The notes beneath the pieces are model-generated. The model made no database searches. It saw only the letters and a list, made by a program, of their open reading frames with translations, and was not told where the DNA came from. Below are positions 1 to 11,784 of a DNA stretch of 64,000 nucleotides, in pieces (the stretch's first letter is position 1; the number at the start of each line of letters is the position of its first letter). Position numbers and translations under genes: made by a program. The DNA comes from Owenia fusiformis. Lineage: Eukaryota; Annelida; Polychaeta; Sabellida; Oweniidae. The stretch lies in assembly GCA_903813345.2 (NCBI GenBank), contig CAIIXF020000002.1:12108150-12172149 (forward strand). The letters run 5' to 3'.

Positions 1-2392
1 TTCAGAGCTTGTTCATTTCATATTCAGTCAATTTTCAGATACATGTTGCTGTTGTTTGGATCAATTTAAAAATCATTCTTGTTTTAGATTAACAGTTGAA
101 TGAATTGAATTGAATTTGGTTTGCATTGGCTTCTACATCTGCTTTAATGTGAAAAGTCATTGATGCATTTTTTTATATTTTATGATTTATAGGGATAGGT
201 ATACTTTCCTCATGTCATCATTTGTATTTCGCTTTTTCAGTTAAATCTCCTTAGATCTTGAGCGCATACTTATTGAAATCATGCTTTGAACTTTATTTTG
301 ACCCTGCATGCCTAAAAAATTAAATCAAACAACCTTTCAAAAACACCATTCATAACAAAAATATCAGATTATCTTACAAAACTGAATAAATTACTTATAA
401 ATTGTTATTGGCTGACTTTTGACATTTCATTTTATACCTAAGTCAACATACTTCAAATTTATAATACAGCTCCTTCAAATCAAAACTTCAATGCTTTTCA
501 ACAGCATTTGATTTTGCCAGAAAATATGTTAAATATAGTACATGTAATTAACAATTGAGGTCATCCTTATGTGACATGTTATTCATTCTAGAATGTATTT
601 AGTTGAACATTTTGGATACAGTCTCAATAGGTATTTTTAAAAACAGTTTTAACAGTGTTCGACTTTACAGGTTTCACTGGAAAAGAATACAGAATAGAAA
701 TATGCATACAACATTCACTTCTGAATCTTTAAACTTATCTTCAACATACAACAATTATTAGACAATATATGGAATGTTTGTCTTTGGGATAAAAGAACTC
801 GAAAGGAAACAGATTTAACATTGAATTAGATACGATTCAGGTGAGAGATGGTGAATTGAAGTGAAATTGAATATCATATAACATCAAGGGACATTTCTTC
901 ATTGTTTGGTTCTATTAATGGGTGGTATGAAAGTATGAACACTTCAGTAACTCATTCATTTTGAAGAGTCATAAGTTAAACTATTGAGTAAGTTTTGGGA
1001 GGTATAGATCAAGGTTCATTGTTGTCAGGTGCTCTCTCTGTTTTGTTGTCACAAATGGACAGGTGCTCTATATACAGCTAATATCATTTGGAAAGAGGTT
1101 ACTTTCAAAATGAAATGAAACACTACAAGTATCTTAGTTGTGGTATCTTTGTAATCTGATCATGATAATATTTTACAGAATTTTTTAGTTATAGATGAAG
1201 GTCTAGGTCATGTAGATTATGAATATAGAATTGGTTATTACATTTCTAATGTTGCTGATTGTGATTTCTAATCTTCTATACTTTGACATAATGACAGCTG
1301 GCCTGTTGATATCTGTTATCTTCGAGATCATGCCAATATTAGATTCATACAGTTTGTTCTGCTAGTTCACATATTATATCATGTGTTCTTTCACTGTTGC
1401 AGTGTGACTTCATGTCATATAGTAAAAGACAATTGGTCATCAGTTTTGTTCCATGACCGCAACTTTTTGGAAAAAACTTTTTGCAACTTTCTACATGGTC
1501 TCAGATATATGCACAAGTGCCAAATGGAAAAGACCAAAAAGTGTTAAAAATCTGAACAAGGAAATGAAATATCTAAGATTAACCAGTCATAAGGAAATAG
1601 TTTACATCTGATTTTATTCATATATGTAGATTGTAGATTTGTAGATTTCTAGTGATTTGCATTCATTTTCCCTTGCTTTGTGCCATTTGTAGGATTACCT
1701 CCTATTTATTTTGAATAAATATCAACTTGAAAGTCAGTGTGGGAAGAATATTTGTTAACTGAAATGAAACCAATGATGTAACACAAACACCTATTAAACC
1801 ACTTACTTTGATATTCTGTTTATTGCTTGGTCAAGCCTGCTTGATTATTGGCACTTTGAACTTTAAATCAATTACCTGTTTAATTATTGGTGGCACAAAG
1901 TTGATTTAATGTTACAGAATTTGTGGTAACATTGTTAACAACTGTTTGTAAAGTTTTGAACCAAGTAAGTTTTTTCGGTTATAGGCACTTTTAAATGTAC
2001 AGGCTTGGATTTAGCAAATTCGAAAATGTTTGCCAAAAGCAGGAATTTTATTCTGGGGGTAGGTATGATTTATTAAAATAGGTGACAATTTTTATGACAA
2101 ATTGTTAAGAAAAACAGAATATCATTAAACAGAAATGAAAGATGAAGAAAAAAATGGGAATATAATCGATCCCTTTTAAAAATAGAAGAAACAATTAAAT
2201 TCAAAACAAAAGTTTTATGGCATATACTACATTGAAAGAAAATAGCACATAACATTCAAAAAATAAATAAAGAAAAGGAGAAAGTCTAGAAGATTTTTGA
2301 GAGAGATTTCATGTAAGGATTATGGTATATGATAACACTGGCAGAAGGACTTATCAAGACTTACCTTCTGTATAAGTTTACATAGAACAAAA
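1..2392. other. AT-rich non-coding sequence, no gene seen
   Basis: I see no exon-like open frame flanked by credible splice sites, no RNA gene and no ordered repeat here. The stretch is AT-rich with short homopolymer runs. It is either 5' flank of the gene that starts coding at 11731 or an intron behind an unseen upstream non-coding exon; the sequence does not decide between them. Confidence 0.6.
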
Positions 2393-2776
2393 TATAAGAC
2401 CAGAGGGGGAGAAACACCAGGGTTCAAAGATGACATACGCTTATAATGTAAATCTGTTTTGAGATGACATTGTCGCTGATTGGTCAAAAGTCAACAAACA
2501 AATGACGTCATCAATGGTGGTTTCAAAATTTTCGAAATACGCTTCGAATAATATTATGTTCATTTCTGGCGTGTTAACCAATATCATAGCTTTTCATTTC
2601 ACAACAAGATAAAGAAAGGTGTACGGAATATGCCTATGTCAATTAAAACATCCCATCGAAGTGTAGTATTTGATAACTAGCCGATGAAAATTCGAACGAA
2701 CGAAGGTGGTAAGCAAGAGAGGTAATTATGTCTGTCATCTTTAAACTCTGGGACTTTCCCTCCTCTTATATAAGAC
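2393..2776. mobile_element. Short hAT-like inverted-repeat transposon (MITE)
   Basis: An 8-bp direct repeat TATAAGAC at 2393-2400 and 2769-2776 brackets a 368-bp element. Its ends form a degenerate terminal inverted repeat of about 38 bp: CAGAGGGGGAG on the left against the reverse complement of CTCCTCTTA on the right, with a well conserved AAAGATGACA block on the inner side of both arms. An 8-bp target duplication and a CAG start are typical of hAT elements. There is no transposase, so this is a non-autonomous copy. Arm divergence suggests an old insertion. Confidence 0.7.
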
Positions 2777-3090
2777 ATATCCAAACATACTTAATCACAT
2801 ATTAAACAAAATTCATATACTGTATTATCTACTATAAAAGGTACCTTGCTACGATGTTATGCATGACTGTTGGAATTCTATCAAAATTCCATAAATGCAA
2901 ATAAATGATACATTCATATTCGATGTACATATAATAGCCTTGTACTATTTGTTTGATATGATTTAACACTAAAACAACTGAGAAACTCATTACTATGAAA
3001 CAAGGTGACATATTGTCATTTCATTAGAAGATATGATACTCTTATTAAAGAATTGGATTAAGGTGGTATAATAGAGTTGAATTTCCATTC

Positions 3091-3472
3091 GTAAAAACCT
3101 GTATTCAGTGAACACCTAGGGAACCACATAAATGTGCTCCCTGTAGGTAGGTGTTCATTATAGAGAGGCTAATTTATACAGAAGTCAGTAGAGGGTGCTG
3201 CCCTGTCAACCCTCACACATTAGGAAAAAACTGAGGTGTCCAACATTTTGCGTTTTGACCACGGGTATTCAGTTTGGACCAAGGCGTTCACAATTTGAAG
3301 GAAGGTGTTCAACATTTGTAAGTCACTCATTTTAGGTGTTCCTAAGTTGACAGGACTCCTGATGGTGTGAGGAAGGCTGTCCACTAAAAAACAAGGTGTT
3401 TATTAGAGAGAGGTGATCACTAAGACAGATGTTCACAAGAGAGAAGTGTTCACTAAGACAGGTTTTACTCTG
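3091..3472. mobile_element. Degenerate MITE of the GTAAAACCTGT...GAACACC family
   Basis: The left end reads GTAAAAACCTGTATTCAGTG followed by AACACC. The right end reads GTGTTCACTAAGACAGG followed by TTTTAC, its approximate reverse complement. Inside are degenerate repeats of a 'gtgttca' word. Related ends occur at 8339-8524, 39505 and 40776-41911. Positions 3328-3372 match 8642-8686 in inverted orientation, so the interior may carry a second, nested repeat. No coding capacity. Confidence 0.6.
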
Positions 3473-5010
3473 TATTTGTATTCTGTTTGTAAATTGATTT
3501 GCCAGCACACAAGCCAGCTACCTAACATAAGACAATCGTCAAAGTACTAATAATATAAGAGCCTGATCACATTGACATAAGAGTGGTATCAAAGCATGTA
3601 CATTATTACATTTTCTTAGTGGAGAATAAATGCAACAACCCAATAAGATTGCTTACTTTGGGAGATAAGGTAGAATTGTGAGGTTTGCTGGATTAGTGGA
3701 GACATTGTCATCAAGGTAAGAGTTGAATATATTTTAGGTGATTCATCTAAGAAGCCATTGTATTTGTTTCACAAAAATAAAGTAGCTCACTCTGCACTTC
3801 TAGAGTTTGTATCAACATAGTTTGAAATAAAAGCTCATGCTATAAATGGTATCATTCTTATCTGGTCCTTTTCACTTGCATTTAGAAAAGTTAGAATTAT
3901 TATGAATCGTAATGGTTTCATTCCATTTTCCCAAACCATTGTTCATAATTTACATTGGCCTGGGCAACACAGACGACAGGATTTAAAATTTATCTGGGAA
4001 TCTTGTCTTCAAGCCTAAAATTATTCTGAAGCTAAATAAGAAACAATTGAATAAGAACCAAAAATTAATGTTTTGGACTTGAGCATGAAACAATATCAAT
4101 ATAATATGTATTGTAGTGACTTCTTGTTTTTTGAATCAGAAATATTTTTGGTTTTGATCTGCAATGTGTAATCAACCTTTCTTCACAACAAAGTTCTATT
4201 TCTGCATAGAAATTCTGATTTTTAGCCTTTTTTAACAATTCATGCAAGATGCCAATATCCCAGATGCGAGTAGAAATAATCTTGATTTACGTCATTAAAA
4301 ATTCACAATTCAGTCAAACTGATGTCATATTTGGAATCTACATGTAAAATTACATTTAGAAATGTGGTTTTGGAAAGAGTTTTTCAACTTTGAAAATTTA
4401 ATTTTCTTTGAAAATGTGACTTCTAATTCGGGGAGATTCCCCATAGACCCCATGTTGTAAAACCACTAAAAGTGAAATATCTTTTCTTGTGTTGGGCAGA
4501 TAATATTTTCTTTTACTGGACATATTTTAATTTGTATAACTATCAGGTACATAAAGGTAATATGAAAAGTGAACCACTAAAACTGATGCATATTCAAGTT
4601 TAAGGGAATTTTGTAATACCCTGCCATGTTAATTCCCCCGAATCAGCCACCTGGTGGCGAAACTGGTAACTACCTACTCGCATCTGAGTAATTGAACGTG
4701 AGCTTCTGTAATAATGACACACAAAGTTGCCACAATTTTATTCACAACATAAAGAGGATTGTCTAGGCTATACTGATAACAATGATATTTTAGTGAGATT
4801 TGAGTAAAGTGATGGAAAATGATGGAGAAATAAAGAATTGTGCCCTAAATTATAGAAATCACAAAAAATCATCAATTTCAAAAGCTGTTCGAGGTAATGC
4901 GATCACATTGCTTAAAGAAAAAATAATGAAAACTTGCACTGTTTAATTTGAAATTTTACATACATGTGTAGAAAAACATTTTTCTACCTAATTTGTATGA
5001 CATTTGGTTC
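3473..5010. other. AT-rich non-coding sequence, no gene seen
   Basis: No exon, RNA gene or ordered repeat is visible. The minus-strand 60-codon ORF at 4065-4247 has low-complexity composition and no splice context, and I treat it as chance. Confidence 0.6.
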
Positions 5011-6063
5011 ATATCTGCTCTTTTAAATAGAAAATATGTGAGTATACCATTTTTGTTCGCTCACCCTGTATTTAGGTCTTTGTGTCAGACATGGCCACCC
5101 TAAATTCCCAAGGTGACATATCTGCTCTTTAAACAGAAAATATGTGAGTGTCCCATTTTTGTTTGCTCACCCTGTATTTAGGTCTTTGTGTCAGACATGG
5201 CCACCCTAAATTCCCAAGGTGACATATCTGCTCTTTAAACAGAAAATATGTGAGTGTCCCATTTTTGTTTGCTCACCCTGTATTTAGGTCTTTGTGTCAG
5301 ACATGGCCACCCTAAATTCCCAAGGTGACATATCTGCTCTTTAAACAGAAAATATGTGAGTGTCCCATTTAATTTGCTCACCCTGTATTTGGGTTTTTGC
5401 TTCAGACATGGCCACCCTAAATTCCCAAGGTGACATATCTGCTCTTTAAACAGAAAATATGTGAGTGTCCCATTTAATTTGCTCACCCTGCATTTGGGTT
5501 TTTGCTTCAGACATGGCCACCCTAAATTCCCAAGGTGACATATCTGCTCTTTAAACAGAAAATATGTGAGTGTCCCATTTAATTTGCCCACCCTTATTCA
5601 GGTCTTTGTTTCAGACATGGCCACCCTAAATTCCCAAGGTGACATATCTGCTCTTTAAACAGAAAATATGTGAGTGTCCCATTTAATTTGCTCACCCTGT
5701 ATTTAGGTCTTTGCTTCAGACATGGCCACCCTTAATTCCCAAGGTGACATATCTGCTCTTTAAACAGAAAATATGTGAGTGTCCCATTTAATTTGCCCAC
5801 CCTTATTCAGGTCTTTGTTTCAGACATGGCCACCCTAAATTCCCAAGGTGACATATCTGCTCTTTAAACAGAAAATATGTGAGTGTCCCATTTAATTTGC
5901 TCACCCTGTATTTAGGTCTTTGCTTCAGACATGGCCACCCTAAATTCCCAAGGTGACATATCTGCTCTTTAAACAGAAAATATGTGAGTGTCCCATTTAA
6001 TTTGCCCACCCTTATTTAGGTCTTTGTGTCAGACATGGCCACCCTAAATTCCCAAGGTGACAT
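5011..6063. repeat. 105-bp minisatellite, about 10 copies
   Basis: The core AGACATGGCCACCCTAAATT recurs at 5087, 5193, 5299, 5404, 5509, 5613, 5718, 5822, 5927 and 6031 with spacings of 104-106 bp. Each unit also contains GACATATCTGCTCTTTAAAC and a TGCTCACCCTGTATTTAGG block. Units are highly similar, and two subtypes (GCTCACCCTGTATT versus GCCCACCCTTATT) alternate in the distal half, indicating a recent higher-order duplication. The minus strand is open through several units (35 codons per unit), but 1-bp length drift breaks the frame, so this is not a gene. Confidence 0.95.
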
Positions 6064-8338
6064 GTTGATCTCACTTTCACTTGTTCTTTGATATGGTAAG
6101 TAAGTAGATTAAAGTGAGCGGTTTCATTACATATCAGAGTTATAGCTAGATAAGGTCATTGTCTATAGCTAGTTAGGAATCATGTTGTTGAGTATTACAA
6201 GGCTATTACTGGCTGAAGTGTTGGCTTTGTTAGGTGAAGAATGTGTTTATGTAAGACAGTGCAGAATCAAATATCTATTCATGTATTAAAACAGTACAAA
6301 ATATAACCCATCAGTACATAAACATTTAGTTTCCATCAATAGAGCAAGCCATGATAATCTTTTCAATAGTATAGTCAAATGTCACTGTAACAATATTACA
6401 TAACATAATCATACTAATTTTTTATCACATTTTATTACATCAATAACATCCTTTTCAGAGTAATCATTGATGTAATTTTTATGTTATTGCCTAGCTACAG
6501 GGGACGCATTAATATAATGATAAGTGTACGAAATAAAAAATTGTTTATTTTGCTTCCACAAACTGTTTTTCATTAGTAATTTCTTAATCGCATAGAAATA
6601 AAATTGAAAGGATATTATTTCTGTGTCGTTTAGTAAATATTCAAATGTCATTATATTTATTATGTCACCACCAGAAGTGGTGACATATTGTCATAGTCTC
6701 AAATCTTTTTGTGGATGGTTTTCAGTATTTGGCATTTGATGGTCAGTTTTCTGGCATTTGTCATCTGTAACAAATGGCAGGTGGTGATATATTGCATGTT
6801 AATGCCTTGTATTTAGTTGCTGCAGTCTATGATCATTCTATATAGACCTTTCTCATAAACTCATGAAGCACACTTGAGGCAACAATTGAAAAATAGTATT
6901 GGTTTATTGCAAAATCAATCAATTATGCTTCATAAATATATCTTTTTATTTATTACGTATTTGATATGGTGAATATTGATTTGTCTGCATTCTTTATTGA
7001 ACAATTGAGTTTCTATAATAATTGTTGTTCAAAATCATTGCAGCTGACTTGATTGGTAAGGATAATTGTTGATATGATTTGTGGGGGTTTGTTTGTGTTC
7101 TTGTATGTTGCACTTTGTGCTTTTTAATTTTGAATGTGACCTGTTGCACATAATTCTTTTACAGCTCTGTATTCTGCCATGGTCACATTTGCACAAAATA
7201 CTCATCAGCTAGACTCTGGTCCTGAATATCATAGCAAATGTGACCACAGCATTATGTATAGTCTATAGATGTGATTGATATGACAGTATATAACATTGAC
7301 CTCTATCATTATATTGGAATGTTCATTTACTTAACATAAGGCCTGAGATGGCCGTTTTATTGCTGCAATAAATGTAGTAAATGTCATCCATTACCTGTGG
7401 ATGATCATACATCATTGTCAGCACTCAGCTCTTTATAATTCATGGTATTGTTGCATGTAGCTAAGCTACACATGCTTAATTGTGTCAAGATTGTAGAAAA
7501 CATATGGGATTTGATCAGATAATTACTGGATATTAGAAACGAAATGGTAAGTGAATTGATATAAAGATGTTTCTTGAATGATTAAACATTTTATTTGTTT
7601 AATTTGATTTGTGTTTTGATTGCTTTCATTATAAGAAATTGATAACTTATTGATGGAATTTTAAAAATTGTTCGCTTTCTAATTTATATATCTTTTTCAC
7701 TAGATTCTATGTGTCTATTTAATCTAATTCTTGTTCTGTAGTATTGTATAGAAAATTTACATATAAATACACATTTCTATAGATAAATTAATTCTATTTT
7801 GATGGATGTATGAAATGAAGTTGAGAGTTCAATGCGATTAGTATTTTCCTGTATCTTTATCATGAATCTGACTATGATGGTTGGTTTTGATGTCAACTGC
7901 CTATTGTTATAAATATGTCATTGCAAGTAAAGTAGTCCTTTTGTTTGATGCTTTTTAAGAAGTATCTATAAATACATATTATATTGTTCGATGAAGAAGT
8001 TTACAATTGAAAAAGTTCAAGATATTTACCTATCAAGTTTAAGTACATTAAAGTACATGTAAAATATGATTTATGAAGATAACATCTGGACAATTTAATG
8101 TGTTAACACATATGCTTTCAAGTTTAAAACACTTATAGGATTGTAAAATGTATTTAATATATAAATAAAAGATTGCACTAAAATTAATCAGAAAGCATGA
8201 TGATGAAAACATAAAAACTACAAAAAATGAACTTAAAGAACATACTGATTGTTCAAAAATTATTCATAAGAATAAATGAATCAAATTATGATCAACATGT
8301 AACAATGGAGCATTAGCAACAACACATGCATATACTGT
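6064..8338. other. AT-rich non-coding sequence with one dispersed repeat
   Basis: No exon is visible. The only structure I can support is the dispersed repeat at 6675-6815 and a small hairpin with 12-bp arms (GGTCACATTTGC at 7181-7192, its complement at 7234-7245) and a 41-nt loop. Confidence 0.6.
6675..6815 (+). repeat. Dispersed repeat, copy 1 (second copy near 48.5 kb)
   Basis: This segment resembles 48500-48640 in the same orientation. Shared words include TCTGTAACAAATG, CAGGT(G/A)GTG and TTGCATGTT(A/G)ATGC in the same order and spacing. A local palindrome (CACCACCAGAAGTGGTG) sits at its left edge. No target duplication could be read, so the element type is unknown. Confidence 0.55.
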
Positions 8339-8524
8339 ACAGTAAAACTTGTCTTAGTAAACACCTTTCTCTGGTGAACACCTGTATTTAGTGAACACTA
8401 TTTCAAGACATAGTTTACATTCAACAACTTCTGTACAAAATCCCCTCTTTGTAGTGAACACCTACTTACAGTGAACGCTTTTTTGTTGCTCCATAGGTGT
8501 TCACTATATACCGGTTTTACTGTA
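8339..8524. mobile_element. Tc1/mariner-like MITE with TA ends
   Basis: The left end TACAGTAAAACTTG and the right end CCGGTTTTACTGTA are inverted repeats. The similarity continues inward for about 28 bp into GTAAACACC / GGTGTTCAC. The TA at each edge and the CAGT start fit Tc1/mariner-type elements. The interior is only simple 'gtgaacacc' repeats without coding sequence, so it is non-autonomous. Confidence 0.75.
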
Positions 8525-11500
8525 ATTTTGTATATGGTTTTGTTAATAAAGGATATGCAGAAAACCCAAGATGTAATTCATGTTATTCAAGAGCTTCGTA
8601 AAAAAGACCAATTTTTTTAAAAACAAGAAGTTGTTGTATCTGACATCATCAGGCCTGTCAACTTGGGAACACCTAACATGAGTGGGGGTAGGTACAAGAA
8701 ATTTCGAAGCAAATGCGTGACATATACAGAATTCCCATTAAATTTCTGAACGAAATGCGTTCGTTTTTTGGCGTTTGTTTTTTATGTATCTTATCGGCGT
8801 TCATTTTTTTGAAGTTCTTCTACAGAAATATTTTTGCTTGACAATTATAAGGTAAAATGCATATTCTGTCATGCAAAAAAGCTGGCGTGACTTCAATTTC
8901 TTCTGAAAATGCATGACGGACTGCATCATATTCCATTTTTATAGTTTCATTGATTTAATCTCATGTTGACATTTCTCTATGAATTCTAAACCATTACCAT
9001 GGGGTGTGGCGTATCATTTGCATCTTTAGATTAGGTTTTTACCACAAGGTCACATAGTATATTGATGTTTTTCAAGTTTGCATTAAAATTCTACCTGTTT
9101 ATCATTATTACAGAATCACACCTTTCCCTTCAGCTATTGGTAATGGCTAAAACAAACAATAAAATATTATTTGGCAGCCGATATTAATTATGACATTTTT
9201 ATTGTTATTTTGTGACATTCAAAACTCCTGTGTGTGCTATGTTTAAACAATTAAAAGAGTAGTAGGTTGGTTGATGAGGTGACTGGAATATAAAATTATG
9301 TTTTATTATGGGCTTTCACAAGGCAATAAATAGCATGGTCAAAATAAAAGATTTTATTGTAACTTTTGAAATTTTCATAAGTAAGCTGTCTACCTTGTCC
9401 AGAGTGAAAATATGACAATTTTCATTATATTCTATCTAAAGTCTGAAAGTAGGCATGTTATTTTGTCATTTTTTGGATCTACACTAAGATGATAAGAAAT
9501 TAATGAAATATAGCCATGTGGTATCATGAATAAATACAATATCAATATTGTACAAAAGGGGTATAATCATTAATGGCATGAAATAACTTGAAATGCTTTT
9601 AATTAGATAAAGGAACTACTGTATATTTACAAGTTAAAATGTTGGCTATAACTATAAATGGTACATGATGTACATTTCAGTATATTATAAAGAAACATGA
9701 TATGTAGAATTAAGTTTATATACTGCAACTTTACATTCTTAGAAGGGAATTCTATGATTTGGATTTTCCAATCTCATTCAAGCAATATAGCACGCCCTTC
9801 TGATTTGGGTGCAGTAAACCTTAACACTTATCTGACTCTGAAATTGTTTTGGAAATGGTCCAGAATGTCTGTTTGTCTGCCTTTCATCTTGGTTTACTTT
9901 AGTGATCTCCGACATGATGATGGATTTCAATTATGTTGACTGGCACAGACTTTCGCTAATATTTCGTGTTAGATCAATTTTAATAGATAAAATCAGTGTC
10001 ATCCTATATTTGCTTGGTAAGTATAGCTTACAAAAATGTTCATTCAAAGCTAAGGTCAAGATTGTACTCAAATGTATTTTATGTCTTCTAAATCTATAGG
10101 ATTATTGGGTTTTTGGATGCTAGAGTGTAGTAACCAGGTAACATTAAGGAAATTGTTTTTATGAAATTGTAAATCTCACTCATATAAAAAATATTGACTC
10201 CATGTTTTTGGTTAATGTTGCCTGTTAATGATTTTCACCATTTTTCTATGACCTGGAAGTTTTTATCAACAAAACTTGTAAACAGAATGCTGTAAACGTT
10301 CCTATCATTTATATCAGAGTTGGTGTCTTCTAACACACTACAAACCATGTTGATAGTATGCTAGTTGTCACATGTGAAAAAGGAGTTTGTAAAGTTGGTG
10401 CAGTTTGGTGCAGATAAGTTTACTACTCCAGTCTGGATACATGGCAAGTTTATCAGATACATGGATCTTCACATATAAACTTGACATTTTCAGATAAATG
10501 TTATGTTATGAGTTTTGTATTGGTATTTCTAGGTTTTATTTTGTATCTGTGTACTTTACTACACGGAGAATTTATAAAATTAACTACAGCTTACCTCATT
10601 CATTTACAATTTTTTGTATTATATGGTTTATGATTGAGCCTAAAGAATTCATTTTTCACTGTTGAAAAAAAGGCCTCGATTTTTAATAGGGGCAAAATCT
10701 TTTTCTCCAATTTTTTGGGTCCCTTTTACATTCCAGTTTCACCCATGTATTCACAAGTTGCCCTTAAGAACTCATGCATTAATCACCATCAAATTCATGC
10801 AATTAAACTATTTAATAATTTTGATGCATAACAATTTTGGAAGCTTAACAATAGAATTGTTGAGAATTTGGCAGGACAGTTGTATATTTAGTGAAATATG
10901 TGGCAATTAAATATTCCTTTGATATATTACAATACTTCTAATGAGCAAATGTACTATTAGATCATATATAACTCAAAATGTTATGAATTCCGCATATTCT
11001 ATATCCCTACATAGTTGAGAGTCTTGAAGGACTTGTTCACATTCTGGCTGCAGCTTTGGGATTATAGAATCATTAGTGACTCTACCTTTACAAAATATCT
11101 CATGAAATATTATTAAGGTCTCTGAACATTTTTAAATCACTGAATTATCCAACTTTATGGTTCACTTTCGGAAAGTTTCCTTTTTTATGTATTCAAAATG
11201 AAATAGTTGTTAGGGAGATTTAGATCTTATCTTAAAGAGCTTTTTGAGCTAAATGTCAAGGGCTAGTAGGTTTCCCAGGCAACATATGATGATTATTATG
11301 CCATTGAAATATCTCTATGTCTCTGTTTTCTCTCATTATATACTCCACAAGTCCTGGATTAACATCAACACTGGGCCTGGGCTATTCTTTTTAAGAAATA
11401 TAGGTGAACAACTCTCAATTTATATTTTGAAGAAAGCAGACAATCATTGATTATTAGAGACATTTTTTACCAATAAAGACTGATTAATTAAGGTCAATGT

Positions 11501-11545
11501 TTTTGTTAACAGTTGGTAATTAAGAAAGTATTTGTGTATTTTCAG
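8525..11545. other. Non-coding sequence upstream of the first recognised exon
   Basis: Positions 8642-8686 are an inverted match to 3328-3372 (shared GTGTTCC(T/C)AAGTTGACAGG). Otherwise the stretch is AT-rich and I find no convincing exon. ORFs at 9697-10099 and 10634-10910 have AT-driven composition and lack paired splice signals. The promoter of the gene must lie here or further left; I cannot place it from sequence. Confidence 0.5.
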
Positions 11546-11730
11546 GTGATCATGTGCTGCCATCTATCAAATGCCCCTTGAATCGAAAATGATGAAACAA
11601 CAACCAAGTCATCACATTGACAATTCATTATAATGGAGCAACAGATTATTGTGGATCTAACAGTATGAATATTGGATCTGTTATTGATTGATCTGGGAAT
11701 CTAGTAAGAGTTAGTTTGAATATTTTCAAG
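11546..11730 (+). promoter_or_regulatory. 5' leader with four chained upstream ORFs
   Basis: A splice-acceptor-like TGTATTTTCAG ends at 11545, so a 5' UTR exon may begin at 11546. Between it and the main ATG at 11731 lie four short ORFs: 11552-11581, 11589-11633, 11633-11668 and 11665-11691. The second and third overlap as TAATG and the third and fourth as ATGA, which allows stop-restart coupling. Their presence predicts reduced or conditional translation of the main ORF. That regulatory role is inferred; the ORFs themselves are directly read. Confidence 0.5.
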
Positions 11731-11784
11731 ATGTCTGCTGCTGATGATTTTAAAGAGATAGATCAGTACATGCGCAAAGCTGAG
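11731..11784 (+). CDS. First coding exon of large unrecognised protein
   Basis: ATG at 11731 opens 18 codons, MSAADDFKEIDQYMRKAE, ending at a GAG|GTTAGT donor with 11785-11786 as the GT. The start has A at -3, a favourable context, and the exon closes in phase 0, exactly matching the phase of the next exon at 17917. The next exon needs an upstream start, because its frame has no in-frame ATG near its 5' end. The acidic, helix-prone peptide gives no family clue. Evidence is splice logic and frame only, so the call is moderate; a different first exon could exist upstream. Confidence 0.65.

Noticed and set aside
5235-5591. 118-codon minus-strand ORF with 35-residue repeats
   Set aside because: Repeat translation of the 105-bp array; unit length drifts between 104 and 106 bp, so no stable frame exists.
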